In this document: piece by piece, positions 1 through 10,814 of the stretch | Layout: each line of letters starts with the position of its first letter | How positions within the stretch are numbered: position 1 is the first letter of the stretch | Assembly: GCF_026151205.1 (NCBI RefSeq) | Contig: NC_087083.1 | Span: forward strand, 13,142,944 to 13,206,943 | DNA length: 64,000 nucleotides | From: Bolinopsis microptera | Taxonomy: Eukaryota > Ctenophora > Tentaculata > Lobata > Bolinopsidae | Direction: 5' to 3' | Translations under genes and position numbers: made by a program | The notes under the pieces: generated by a model | The model's database searches: none | What the model saw: the letters and a program-made list of their open reading frames with translations, nothing else | Told to the model about the DNA's origin: nothing

Positions 1-53
1 ATCATGCACTGCATGCGCTATGAGTCTTTGAATGCCTTTGTCAATAAGTAAAT

Positions 54-300
54 TTGACAACGCTGGCAGAGCGGCGAATACGTGGGGAACTTATTGAAGC
101 TTTTAAGGTGATTAATGGTTTGACTGATTATGGTTCAGACTTGTTCAGACTAAGCAGATCAGGTCTTAATCTGGTTTCATCCAATAGATATAGTACTAAA
201 AGTGTGACAAAGGTCAAGAATATCCAGAAGTCTTTTCTCCCGGAGCGAGTTATTCCATATTAGAACAAACTCCCTCCGCACAGGAGGGGCAAAGTGCAAA
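54..300 (+). pseudogene. LINE reverse transcriptase C-terminal fragment
   Basis: About 80 codons resembling the extreme C-terminus of a CR1/Jockey-type non-LTR retrotransposon ORF: an RRIRGELIEAFKVING segment, then a basic stretch leading to ERVIPY. The next codon, where this family normally has tryptophan before N-K-L-P, is TAG (261-263), and N-K-L-P-P follows in frame. This is a nonsense-mutated relic with nothing upstream. Family recognition is by eye and subfamily is not assigned. Confidence 0.6.
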
Positions 301-386
301 GAAACTGCTAAGTACTAAAAACTGCTGCTCACTGCTGCTCACTGCAGCAGTTAGCAGCAGTTTCTTTGCACTTTGCCCCTCCTGTG
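279..386. repeat. Perfect 31-bp inverted repeat (hairpin)
   Basis: Positions 279-309 and 356-386 are exact reverse complements of 31 bp around a 46-nt loop made of ACTGCTGCTC repeats. The arm word GCAAAGTGCAAAGAAACTGC (289-308) recurs at 42,122-42,141 inside the MITE of the 41-45 kb palindrome, so this is probably a fragment of the same element family. It lies between two LINE remnants. Confidence 0.8.
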
Positions 387-409
387 TCCGGACGTCAAGA
401 ACTGTGTGA

Positions 410-1503
410 CAGTTTGGAATGTTAGGACCTCTACTATTTCTGATTTATATAAATGATATTGTGAGCTCCTCAAGTTTGGCTGAATTCGTCCTGTTTGCTG
501 ATGATACAAATATTTTTGTGATAGGTCGTTCAGCACAGGAAGCTTTTGAAAAAGCTAATCATGTAATGAAACAAGTCAGTAACTATATGGAGTCTAATAA
601 GTTACATATAAATGCAGGGAAAAGTTGTTATATGCATTTTCAGCCAGGTTTGTCAAGAGCAACACAGACCTGTGCCAGAACACGGCCCTTTAACAGGAAT
701 CTAACGATTTCAATAGATGGCAAAAAGCTAGAAAAAGTTCAATGTACAAAGTTTCTTGGGGTGATAATAGACGAACAGCTATGTTGGGAACCACATCTTA
801 ATCATTTATCTTTAAAGCTAAACTCCAGTATTGTATCGATTAAGAGAATTTGCAAATTCTTTCCCAAATCTGAATATTTGAAACTATACAATGCTCTTTT
901 TATGTCACATCTTAGCTATTGTATAAGTTGCTGGGGTGGGATCCCTAAACATAAGCTGAATAAAATCTTTGCAATTCAAAAACGATGTATAAGACTGCTA
1001 TTTGGTAACATTCCCAATTTTGATCATAAAGAATGCTACTTAACCTGTGCACGTTCAAGAACTTATAACGAACATATGGCTAGCAAGAACTACTGTCTTG
1101 AACACACTAAACCGCTATTCACTGAGCAGAAAATTATCAACCTGGAGAATCTGCACATGTACCATACATTTATGGAACTATTCAAAATTCTTAAATCTGA
1201 TGTCCCCCAGCCGATTAAAGATCTTTTCAAGTTCTGTCCTAGAAATGAAAAACTTCGTCTGATTGTCCCATTACTGAGGTTAGATATCTCCCAACAGAAC
1301 TTTTTGTACACCTCTACGAAAATTTGGAATGATCTCATCCCCTATGTATTCGAAATATGTGATGCTAATGAAGATTGGATAATAATCCCGGGTTCTTCCA
1401 AAAATTCAGACTTATCAGCCTGGCCTCGTCAGGTATTATTAAATCTAACCTTAAAAAGCTCTTGCTATCCCTCCAAAATCTAGGTGACCCTAATATATGG
1501 TAA
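410..1503 (+). pseudogene. 5'-truncated LINE reverse transcriptase (CR1/Jockey-like)
   Basis: The open frame from 419 encodes the reverse transcriptase palm motif MLGPLLFLIYINDI followed by the catalytic FADDT box, then the thumb/connection region with KFLGVIIDEQLCWEPH and a C-terminal KIWNDLIP. The region before 419 is degenerate (an in-frame TGA at 407-409 just before the expected PQG). Near 1,429 the frame slips: the typical tail (SGIIKSNLKKLLLSLQNLGD, ending in W) is found in another frame and ends at TAA 1,501-1,503. The element is 5' truncated and frameshifted, hence inactive. The related fragment at 8,348-10,545 is the same type. Confidence 0.85.
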
Positions 1504-2793
1504 CTAATCTATATTATATCTCAAATTCTACATCCGGTATGGCTCTGCACACATGATATCTCTCTGCCATGAAACATGGCTAACCTTTCAAACTATGATT
1601 TAAAACATAAACCTAAACTAAAACTCAACTGGGCATTCCTATGTCACCAAACTAGACCAATAAGCAATTTTAGCTTAAATAATTATATTTTTCTATATTT
1701 GTATAATAAGTATATTGACGTAGTGGATGGTTGAGGGGGTTTTAAGCACAGGTCACTCTCAAATCCTAAAGATAAGCAGTGGCCTTCGGCACTTGAAACC
1801 TCTTCAAACCTCCCCTGATTTATTTAAGTAAAACAAAATTTTTAAGTAAAACAAAATTTAAATTTTATCGCCATTACAATGAATAATGATATTGATTGAT
1901 TGAAATAAATTTTCGTGCACATACAGAATGAATGGTTAATAATTTAATATATATGTAGACCAAGCTCTGTGCACGGGATGCTTCCTGGAAGAATCCAGTT
2001 CTTTTAGCGGGGCACCCTACCTAAAGCCAAATTGAGATATAATAATCATATTCCTAGGGAAATAATCAGAAATCGAATACCAATCAAATAATATGATATA
2101 TAGGAGTAGTAACCATATTTACTATGCAAAATGCCCCAACCTCATAGTGTAAATTTATATAAAATTCAAATTCCATACCACCACTAAACCCCAACAGTCA
2201 ACACAACAGCCCAAGCAAAATTAAATAACTTCTTATATACTTGTCATACTACAAATTAATTAAACATTTGAAATCTGTTAACCAGAGAATAAATTTCTAA
2301 ACCTAATGCAAGTGAAATAATTTAGATGCAATAATGAATGCCTAATATGAGTATCATCTGTCAATGTCCTTGTAGAACAGTCTGTACAAGAGATATGAGT
2401 AACTAATATTTTTTTTTTTTATCAATAAACTTTCAAATTGTTACACAAATACATCATTTTATTTCAAAGAAAATATCGCCGAATGACCTTACATGCCTTG
2501 ACAAGTGACCGAGTGTAAACAAAATAAGGGACACCGAAACACCAGTTGACCAGTAAACTGATCATAGCAATTACATCGGGCCCTAAATGCACCTATAAGT
2601 GAAGCGATGCTGCAACCAAGGCATGCTAGGTTTATTCCATTGAACTAATAAGGTTACAGCCTAAAATATAAATATAATAAATAACAATGTACCATAAATC
2701 ATAATTATAAACACACTTTATTTAACATATTTTATTAATTATACTTCATATCAATTTATATTTAGACAATATAGTTACATTAAGGTAAATTGT
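1504..2793. other. Gene-free AT-rich stretch
   Basis: No open frame of note on either strand. The first few hundred bases are probably the 3' untranslated part of the upstream LINE remnant; a run containing repeated ATTG near 1,890-1,910 could be its 3' end. No RNA gene or structured repeat is recognised. Confidence 0.4.
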
Positions 2794-3865
2794 TTAACTG
2801 TCAGAGGATGTTATATGGTCGTTTAGAACTGTCCAGAGGTACTTAATTAAATGGGTTTTAAACACGGATGGCCTTGAGATTTCCCTTAATTCATAAGGGA
2901 GTTTATTCCAAAGAATGTGTGCTCTGTAAAAGTAAGACTTAGATATGCCTGAACATCTGGTCTGGCTTGACGTAAGGTTTTGTGGAACTTGAGGAGAAAT
3001 GTCACTAATCATACTGAGATCGTCTAGATGTGATCGCCTTAACCTACTTCCCATGAAACGTCGTAAGTAAGGTGGAAATGTCACAACTGACATGTCATAA
3101 AAAATATTATGAAAATATAATATATCCTTGTAATCAAACCTTACCGAGAGTGGAAGGATATTTAGTTCCTTACACGCTATGAAATACCTTTTTTTGTCCC
3201 TAAGGCTCAAGTAAATATCATTAAGGATCCACTTGATACCTCTTTTTTGTATCGATTCAAGTTTCTCCACCGAGGTTTCTGAATGAGGCCGCCAGACAAT
3301 TGTGCAGTGTTCGAAATGACTTCTAACCTGAGATAGATAGAAGGCCCGACGTTTTTTAGTGTTCTTGGTGAAGTAACATGTTCTTTTTAGAAGGCCTAAC
3401 CTCTGACTAGCCTTAGAGTATATCATATCACAGTGATGTGACCAATCTAACTTACTATTGATATGTACTCCAAGATCTTTTTCAATGTCTGTGTATTCGA
3501 TAGCCGTTTCATTCATTGAGTACACAAAATTAACACTACGATTCATAGAATATGCTCGGGTAATAGAAAGAACGTGACTTTTTGAAGGGTGAAACACCAT
3601 CTTATTATGATGAGCCCAATTTTGAAGACTGTTAATATCCCGCTGGAGCAGCCAATGGTCATCCTGGGACGTGATTCTACGCCATATTTTTGTATCATCA
3701 GCATACATGGTTATATTTGTTTCCGGTGACAAATCCTCTGTAATGTCATTAAGAAAAAGTATAAATAAAGTAGGCCCTAAAATTGAGCCCTGGGGTACAC
3801 CTGATCTAACCTGACAGGGAGCAGACATTTTATTTCCAATGACAACCCTTTGGTATCTGAAGGAA
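2794..3865 (-). pseudogene. 5'-truncated LINE reverse transcriptase, second family
   Basis: Reading on the minus strand from about 3,865: QRVVIGNKMSAP, SGVPQGSILGPTLF, then YADDTKIW as the catalytic box, followed by DLGVHINSKLDWSHH and the C-terminal ILWNKLPYELRE block, ending at a stop at 2,794-2,796. About 355 codons are open, so the copy is fairly young. LINE similarity stops near 3,865 (codons upstream in the same frame look like unrelated AT-rich DNA), showing 5' truncation typical of target-primed reverse transcription. The protein differs clearly from the 410-1,503 element. Confidence 0.87.
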
Positions 3866-4208
3866 AAAAAACAGGAAGTTGTCGTCTGTTGGAAAATAAA
3901 TAAAATATCTAGTATATAAATTAGAATATAAAATAACATTCGGTCAATGTGTCGTCAATATCATAATAAATATAAGTAGACATCCGATAATAAACTTTTT
4001 ACATCCAGTACAACCCAAGATGTCAGCCGACGCGACTTACAAAAATAAAAAAAGCTAGCATGTTATGTTCATTGTTCATAGTTTTTCTAACGAGCATACT
4101 TAGCACTTAGGCTGTACGGAAATAGCTTTAATTCTACGTCATATTAAAAACGTTACATCATTTTTGAGATACAAAAATAAATTTTAAAATAAATAACTCT
4201 TTTGCTGC

Positions 4209-4316
4209 TTAGGCGCGGCACCGCGCTTGACCCACATGCTATACAGTGTGTAGCAACACATCGCTGAAAACAGAAGATGAGGGAGCTATAACATATAAGC
4301 GGTGCGCCGCGCCTAA
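4209..4316. repeat. Short MITE-like element with GC-rich terminal inverted repeats
   Basis: TTAGGCGCGGC near 4,209 is mirrored by GCCGCGCCTAA ending at 4,316, and the match continues inward (CACCGCGCTT against AAGCGGTGCG). Total length is about 108 bp in AT-rich DNA. No clear target duplication was found, so the superfamily is unknown. Confidence 0.6.
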
Positions 4317-6143
4317 ACCTAAAACCATAATGCTCGACAAGGAAGCCGACCCTACTTATTTGTCAGGCTGACCCACCTGATAACCATAATACAAGATCAA
4401 CCAAAATTTTTAACATGATTACTCCAAAAATTAGAATGGATGACTTTACCATGAGTGTGATGTGTTTGCGGGGAAAGCTAAAACGTGCACTATTAAATAA
4501 TCAACACAGCCACGCCCCGCTTGATTGGACAATCAAAGATTTTGACTGCAACAATATTGTCTTCGAAAGATCACTACTTGCTGGTCACACACATGTCAGC
4601 GAAATTCCCCTAGTCTAGTGTTTTCCAAGTCTTGTTCTGTGAGTAAAGTATGTGTGAGAAAGTCTTTAATAAAATAAAATGAATGTATATTTTTGAATTT
4701 TTAACATTTAATTTGATAATGCAGTATAAAGAAATTTTTAATTAGCACTGTATAGTTTAAGATATTTATATTAGCTTATTATAACCATTGATACAACGAC
4801 CATAATTTTTCAACAGCTCTCCAATATCCATTTTAAAGTTGCATCTTATATCCTCAAACTACACAATTTAAACTTAGGCATATATATAGTGTAGACTTTC
4901 TGTCACAACAAGACTGTAACCCATAGTAACAAACACAAACAGAACCCCTAACGTCTGCTAACAATTTTCTTCTGATCCTCATATGAGCCCTGTCTCTAAA
5001 AACTCAACTGAACTAGCGTTTTGGTGTGTGCAAAAGCTTTCAGGCACGCACATTACCTGCCCCGTTAGTTGCCTGTCCCTTCAAAATCAAACTAACAGTC
5101 AAGGACAAAAAGTCATACACCAAATGAGCATTATATTTTTATAAATTGTTTTACATCTCTTTACTCTGTAAAATGTGCTAAAAATTAAATTTCTTGTTTC
5201 ATTCATAAACTTTAAATATTGTCAAGATATTAAACGAGTTTTGCAAAATAATATAGCATGCTGACTTCGTAGGATATTACAATTATACTAGTGCCAGTTC
5301 CAAATGTGAGTCAGCGCTTCAACCAAAAGCAGTTGGCAAAAGGAGCCAGTTGCCTGCAAGATCAGTTAAACAAAAATTTCAGTTAAACAAAAATTTCAAT
5401 TTTATGCCATTTATTACAGATTAAACAAGTTTACAATAAATCAATTTGATATTTAACGGAATCCTAATTCAATGTGCAGTATGGTTGTCACTCTTTAAAT
5501 AGATTAGATATAGGTTGACGGGGCAAAGAGCTTTACTAGCACCCGATTTACCACTTTTGGAGCACAAACTCAAACCTAAAACCGGCCAAGCACAAAGATA
5601 TGTTATCGCCACGATTGGGTGGATTGATTCCCAGAATATTTATCAGCACGCGGCACTAATAATATGAAGTTCATTATCGAATTTTAGATATGCCCTGGAT
5701 CGTTTAACACATATATAAAAGGTTATTAATGTTTGGTTGGTATAAATCGATATTAATCAATTATTTAAAATAGTATTTGTGTTTGTTATTATTAACTATT
5801 GAGTTGCGTTCGATTTAAATAGTAAAACACTACTACAATACATTTCACAAAACAAAACGACGGGGACACAGAAAGGAGAAGGACAACACATCACACGGAC
5901 GGAAACTGCTGCTGTTGACAAGTATCTGATTATATTAATTATGGGTCTCTTGTTCATTAAAATAAGTGTGATCATACTTATTTATTATTGATATTGTTTA
6001 TTTATTATTGATATTGTTTGATTGTGCCGTAAAAATAAATATTTGTTTTATTAAATAAATATTTGTTTTATTAATGTTTCTAATGAAGTTTTAGTAAGAA
6101 TTGAAGGAGCCAGTTATGTCAGTAATAAAGAGAAACAAAACAA
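4317..6143. other. Gene-free stretch with small duplications
   Basis: No recognisable gene. A 67-codon open frame at 4,415-4,618 (+) has no family resemblance and is not annotated as coding. A 22-bp unit (TTTATTATTGATATTGTT core) is duplicated at about 5,980-6,020, and an ATATTTGTTTTATTAA unit is duplicated at about 6,040-6,075. Confidence 0.4.
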
Positions 6144-6227
6144 TTATCTTTGGTTCCATCCTTATAAGGATGGAACCAAAGATAAAACGTTTCTTTGCCA
6201 CATAAATGTGGCAAAGAAACGTTTTAT
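6144..6227. repeat. Two adjacent, overlapping hairpins
   Basis: 6,144-6,185 is a perfect 42-bp palindrome centred on CCTTATAAGG. 6,182-6,227 is a second near-perfect palindrome (arms of 21 bp, 4-nt centre) whose arm contains CGTTTCTTTGCCACA. They share the bases 6,182-6,185. A (TTAC)n tract follows at about 6,404-6,425. Possibly the terminal part of a foldback element; no coding content. Confidence 0.75.
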
Positions 6228-6536
6228 AAATCTTTATTCCACTGGGAAGTTTTTAAAATAGGATAATGTTTTTGATAAAATTGTTTTTAAATATTGTATT
6301 TGATAAATAATTAATGTTGGTGGGGAAATATTTATTATATATTTTTTCACACAGTGCAATGATATTTTGTAGACATGTGTGATGATGTGATGTCATACAT
6401 TTTACTTACTTACTTACTTACTTACTTAAATTTGTAGTAGTAGTAGTAAATCTTTCAAAGTACGAAATATCTCTTTAAAAGAGCATCCTAGGCACCTTAT
6501 AGATATCAAAACGCATAAAAAAGAAAACAAAAAACA

Positions 6537-7535
6537 TCAACCATCTTCTAACTTCTTCCACTCCTCCCTATCTAAAGCTAAAAATCTAAGGTCTTCGAAA
6601 TCAGTCAAATTCTTAAGTCTAATATCAAGATTTCTACTAGTCAAGTCTTTTCTAATAACATCTAATAAGTTTAAACATGGTCTACCCCGTCTCCCTTCCA
6701 AAAAAATATCAGAATTTATAGCAAATAACATAGAGGTGTATGCTGGTGAGTCTTCCTGTCCTCTTAAGATATGTCCTAACATTCTCCATCGAAACTTAGA
6801 GACTCTCACAGACAAGGGAGTGACATAACAACGAGCATAGAGTGCCTCATTAGAAATAACCCCAGTAGGCCATCAGATGTTGAGGATTCTTCGGAGGTGT
6901 TTGCGATGAGCAATATCAAGTTCATTCAACGAAGCTAGTGGTGCAGCCCAGGAGTTGCAGTTGTAGAGTAGAATAGAGACTACTTGTGCCTCGTAGATTT
7001 TGATCTTCCTTTGGACTGAAATCTTGCTCTTCATCCAAACTTTCTGAAATTTACTAAAGGCAACATTACCAAGGAATATTCGATTCTTGATATCCGTAAC
7101 AGTGCACATCAACGATCCTAAAGTTTTGTTAGAGCGCCACTCTTCATCACCTCTATACACTTTTCCAACAATCACCTTGCGTTTAACAGTGGGTTTAGGA
7201 TCTGCTAAATAAAAATGGACAAATTCAGTCTTGGAAGAATTGATGTGAAGGTCCCACTGCTGGAATATATCTTTAGCGATAGGAAGCATTTCTTTGAGTG
7301 GAGCAAGTTCAGTGTTATTAAAGTCAATATCATCAGAGTATCCTGTTTCGAGTGGCATGAATTCTTCTGAGATAGGAGGATTAGGGATTGGATGATTCAC
7401 TGGGTAAGGTGTTGATGATACTTGGGAGAGTACAGATCTGAGGTGAATAAGTGCAGCGGCTTCAACAACAGTAAATAGACTTAAATTTGTCACTAAGTAA
7501 ATTACTGAATTTGCTGGCAATGTTTTTTGATTCAT
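6537..7535 (-). pseudogene. LINE reverse transcriptase 3' half with a single in-frame stop
   Basis: Minus-strand frame of 333 codons broken only by TGA at 6,873-6,875. The first part holds FTVVEAAALIHLRSVLS, the catalytic box variant GYSDDIDF, a KTEFVHF block and the SILLYNCNSW / LRRILNI thumb motifs. After the stop the same frame continues WPTGVISNEALYARCYVTPL, then the FRWRMLGHILR and GRRGRPCLN motifs of the C-terminal domain. This is the arrangement of RTE/Jockey-like elements that end in an R-x-x-GH-x-x-R zinc-knuckle-like segment. The stop sits where Arg is expected (CGA to TGA, a CpG transition), so the copy was intact recently. No endonuclease domain remains upstream. Confidence 0.82.
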
Positions 7536-7698
7536 TTATTAATTAATTAATTGTTATAATTTAGTATTTGAATTGATTCATGGCTTTTAGGGAGGTATCG
7601 AATATAAATCCATGCCATTGTCCTTTATTATACTAATATTCACTCTTAAGACTTAATTACATTTTAGCATAACCACAATTGTGACTGAATTAGACAGA

Positions 7699-8286
7699 AT
7701 GAAACTCAATAGAAGTACCATGATCCTTGGTGAAACCATTTCTCTTGTTCCGTATTGTAAACATCATGTTGAAAAGTATCATATGTGGATGCAAGACAAA
7801 GATCTACAGCTTCTTACTGCTTCTGAACCCCTATCACTGAGCGAAGAATACCAAATGCAATTATCATGGCAAACGGATGAAGACAAGTTAACTTTTGTTG
7901 CCATCAGTGGTAGCTCAATTCCCCAAACTGTGGAAGAAGAAGTTTCCAGGATGATTGGTGACATCAATTTGTTTTTTATATTCTCGCCAGACATTGCTGA
8001 AATCAATATGATGGTGGCTGAAAATAAATTTAGAAGAGGTGGGTATGGTACGGAAATACTTAACTTGATGATGAGCTATGCTGTAGATCAACTGAACATT
8101 ACTAAATTTTCTGCAAAAATAACTAATTCTAATCGACCAAGCATGAATTTTTTCCAAAAGAACACATTTAGCTTGGAATCTGTTTGCGAAGTTTTTCAAG
8201 AAACTAATTTCGAACTCCCTGCCACTGAGGTAACATCATTCAAATATAGACAAATTGTATACCCATTTTATCAGCCAGAAATTTAA
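7699..8286 (+). CDS. NAT9: N-acetyltransferase 9-like protein (GNAT family)
   Basis: Single-exon frame of 195 codons. ATG 7,699 is chosen because MKLNRSTMILGE aligns with the start of animal NAT9; the 18 bases upstream in frame have no ATG. Recognisable blocks are LVPYCKHHVEKYHMWM, LTASEPLSLSEEYQMQ, MIGDINLFF, the acetyl-CoA-binding loop FRRGGYGTE (R/Q-x-x-G-x-G/A of GNAT folds) and FSAKI...N-RPSMNFFQKNTF. Length is close to human NAT9 (about 207 residues). The family acetylates protein substrates; in flies the homologue has been linked to microtubule stability, which is family knowledge and not visible here. Absence of introns and flanking by LINE debris mean a retrocopy is possible, but the frame is undamaged. 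No canonical AATAAA was seen just downstream. Confidence 0.9.
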   Translation: MKLNRSTMILGETISLVPYCKHHVEKYHMWMQDKDLQLLTASEPLSLSEEYQMQLSWQTDEDKLTFVAISGSSIPQTVEEEVSRMIGDINLFFIFSPDIAEINMMVAENKFRRGGYGTEILNLMMSYAVDQLNITKFSAKITNSNRPSMNFFQKNTFSLESVCEVFQETNFELPATEVTSFKYRQIVYPFYQPEI

Positions 8287-8347
8287 ATCTTTTATTTAAC
8301 CCATTTAACATGATATTATTTGTATTTAAAACCTCCCATATCTAAGT

Positions 8348-8470
8348 TACCTATCTAACAGACAGCAGTACGTTTTAGTTTTAGGTGAGGGATCTGATAA
8401 ACTACCTGTTATTTGTGGAGTACCACAATGTAGTGTTTTAGGACCGCTACTGTTTATAATTTATATAAAC
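8348..8470 (+). pseudogene. LINE fragment, upstream half of a split copy
   Basis: Encodes YLSNRQQYVLVLGEGSDKL, then GVPQCSVLGPLLFIIYIN, the palm region of a CR1/Jockey-like reverse transcriptase related to the copy at 410-1,503. Homology breaks at 8,470 and resumes at 10,394, so about 1.9 kb was inserted into this LINE. Confidence 0.8.
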
Positions 8471-8755
8471 TAGCAGGAACCCGTCTAACCCTAAAATGGT
8501 GTCAAGACTGAAGAGACTAAAACAATTATTACCTATTTAATTCGCGTTTTTGACACCACTTGGGGTACCAAATTTTGGGCTCTAAAACTCCTATTTCTTG
8601 GCCTATTTTTTATTTTTTCATGCTGATTTCGAGGCCATTAAAGCATTTGACCCAGTCAAAAAAGATTCAGTTGTATATCTTTGACGGTTTTTGAAGAAAT
8701 TCGCGTTAAAGTTGATGCCGTGGTGTCAGTAAAATGGCAAAGATTAATATATATA
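8471..8755. mobile_element. Unknown repeat inserted in the LINE (left part)
   Basis: Begins CTAGCAGGAACCCGT, followed by CTAACCCTAAA. A related word run (ACTAGCAGGAACCCGT, CTAACCCTAAAGTGGTGTTAAG) occurs at 32,239-32,288 in an intron of the laminin-G gene, so this is a dispersed repeat. It is itself interrupted by the mariner element at 8,756; 10,247-10,393 may be its right part. No coding potential. Confidence 0.5.
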
Positions 8756-10246
8756 CAGGGTGGCCCATAAGTGACTACCCACACGCAACCTCTTAATAAC
8801 TCACGTAATTCGTCTCCAAATTGCACCAAAATTTCAGAGATTATAGATATGGGTCAAACTTAGATTTCCTGAAAGTTTCGTAAGCCACGCCCAATTACAG
8901 TGGGCGTGGCGTGACACTCCCTCTTTTTCACTATTGTCATCATAAAATGAGAACGCTTTAAGCTAAGAACTCAAATTTTTTTGCACACATTTGGCTTGAT
9001 AATTGAAAACTTTTCCAAAAGTTTCAAGTTCATTGGTTAAAATATGGCTGAGTTATGACCATTTTAAAATCCATCGGATATGTGATCCGAGCACTCAGTC
9101 AGTGATATTTGCACTCAATTAGTGATCTCGTCACCCAATCTGATCAAGAGTAAGGCGTTAGCGTGTATTAATGAGGTTCATTAGGCTTTGATTGGATACC
9201 GATGATGACTTTGCTAGAAAGGAAAACACACATTTTTAGGATTAATCAAAGTATGGATCCACATTCTGCTTCGACAGGAATGTGTTGGCGAAATCTATCC
9301 TCGATTGGAAATCACGGTCCAAAAGTTTGTGTTTCTTTGTGATTCGGTAGGCCCGGTTAGAAAGGTCTTGCTTTAGCATTCGCTGAATGGTTGTTCTGCT
9401 GATGTCTAAGGCAGGAGCTCGTTTCCGGGTTGTGTCCATCACGTCACCAACAACCATCGTGATGTTTTCTACAGTCCTCGAAGTTCGTCTTCTGCCGACT
9501 CTTCGCCGATCGTGTGCAGAAAACGTAAACTTGATCTTGTGATGAATGTCAAAGCAGCTTTTCCGGCAAGGGGGTGGTCGGTTGAATTTCATCTGAAATT
9601 GTCGTTTAATCTGAGGGTAGAACACCCCATTTTCTTTCTTCAGGTAGACGAACAATCGTTGTACTGCAGTAAAGGGAGGATAGTGAACCATTTTCGATGA
9701 TTCAATGGATGGTTCATTCCTTTTTATTGATTGTAAGGAACCTGTGACTAGCAGGGCTAACAAGCCCTTAAATGGTGACACCACCATAAATTCGTGTGAT
9801 AGCGTTTTAGGTGCTGTCAGCTGTATAGGCTGGCCCACATGCAACCAATCAAGCGGTGCATGTGAGCCAAATAGGCCATTAACCAAGTGACGAGATCACT
9901 GACTGAGTGCTCGGATCACGTATCCGATGAGTTTTGAAATGGTCATAACTCAGCCATATTTTAACCAATGAACTTGAAACTTTGGGAAAAGTTTTCAATT
10001 ATCAAGCCAAAATGTGTGCAAAAAAATTTGAGTTCTTAGCTTAAAGCGTTCTCATTTTATGAAGACAATAGTGAAAAAGAGGGAGTGTCACGCCACGCCC
10101 ACTGTAATTGGGCGTGGCTTACGAAACTTTCAGGAAATCTAAGTTTGACCCATATCTATAATCTCTGAAATTTTGGTGCAATTTGGAGACGAATTACGTG
10201 AGTTATTAAGAGGTTGCGTGTGGGTAGTCACTTATGGGCCACCCTG
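8756..10246. mobile_element. Tc1/mariner-type transposon, copy 1, internally deleted
   Basis: Starts CAGGGTGGCCCA and ends TGGGCCACCCTG, flanked by TA on both sides as expected for TA target-site duplication. The terminal inverted repeats are about 350 bp long (8,756 to about 9,110 against about 9,890 to 10,246) and differ by scattered substitutions. The interior carries a minus-strand transposase N-terminal domain but no DDE catalytic domain, so the copy cannot move on its own. It shares termini and transposase with the copy at 18,267-19,739. Confidence 0.92.
9242..9691 (-). pseudogene. Mariner-like transposase, DNA-binding part only
   Basis: 149 codons from the MVHYPP start: YPPFTAVQRLFVYLKKENG is the first helix-turn-helix of Tc1/mariner transposases, followed by a GRRRTSRT hinge and the second helix-turn-helix (LDISRTTIQRMLKQDLSNRAY). 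The frame stops after RIDFANTFLSKQN, before the first catalytic aspartate. Loss of the DDE domain makes it a non-autonomous remnant. Confidence 0.85.
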
Positions 10247-10393
10247 TATATATATCGTCTCGCTTTATATATAGTAAGATGATATCTATCTAGTATCTTT
10301 GTTTCACACAATATAATAGAGCATAAGTTTTGTGGTTTATCTACTGGGCTTAGAGTTTGTGTTTAAGCTACCAAATTTTATTATTATTATTAT

Positions 10394-10545
10394 AACTTAT
10401 CAGACCTAGGAAAATTTATACTTTTCGCTGATGACACCAATATATCGACAAATCGATAAGTCGACAAATCTGTCCAGAATCTCTACCAAAAAGCAAATAC
10501 TATAATGAATTCTGTTTACAATTATATGAAATGTTGTACTTCAAG
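10394..10545 (+). pseudogene. LINE fragment, downstream half of the split copy
   Basis: Resumes the interrupted reverse transcriptase: NLSDLGKFILFADDTNIST, containing the FADDT catalytic box, then after an in-frame stop VQNLYQKANTIMNSVYNYM, matching the equivalent part of the 410-1,503 LINE. Degenerates beyond about 10,545. The ending lies less than 300 bp upstream of the PI4KB coding start. Confidence 0.75.
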
Positions 10546-10814
10546 TTTTGTTTTACTTAATATTTTCATTATCAATTGCATGTTTAAATGATGCCCAATG
10601 CCCAATTAAACATACAAGTTAGGGAAATACATTATATGCTGTAATGGATGAGTCCAGATCATTGAATTATCATCAGAAAATACGATGTTTGTTATCTATT
10701 TATTTGTAGGCATTTTCAATCAAGCCATTTGTTTCAGGACTTTAGCAATGTTCAGCCATACAGCCAAGATGTAAAGGGTCTGAAAACTCAAAAGCTGTTT
10801 GCTGTTCTGATTCC

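Noticed and set aside
4415-4618. 67-codon frame starting with ATG
   Set aside because: Too short, no motif, surrounded by repeats.
5510-5700. Possible tRNA or snRNA gene
   Set aside because: No clear A and B boxes or snRNA motifs could be found by eye.
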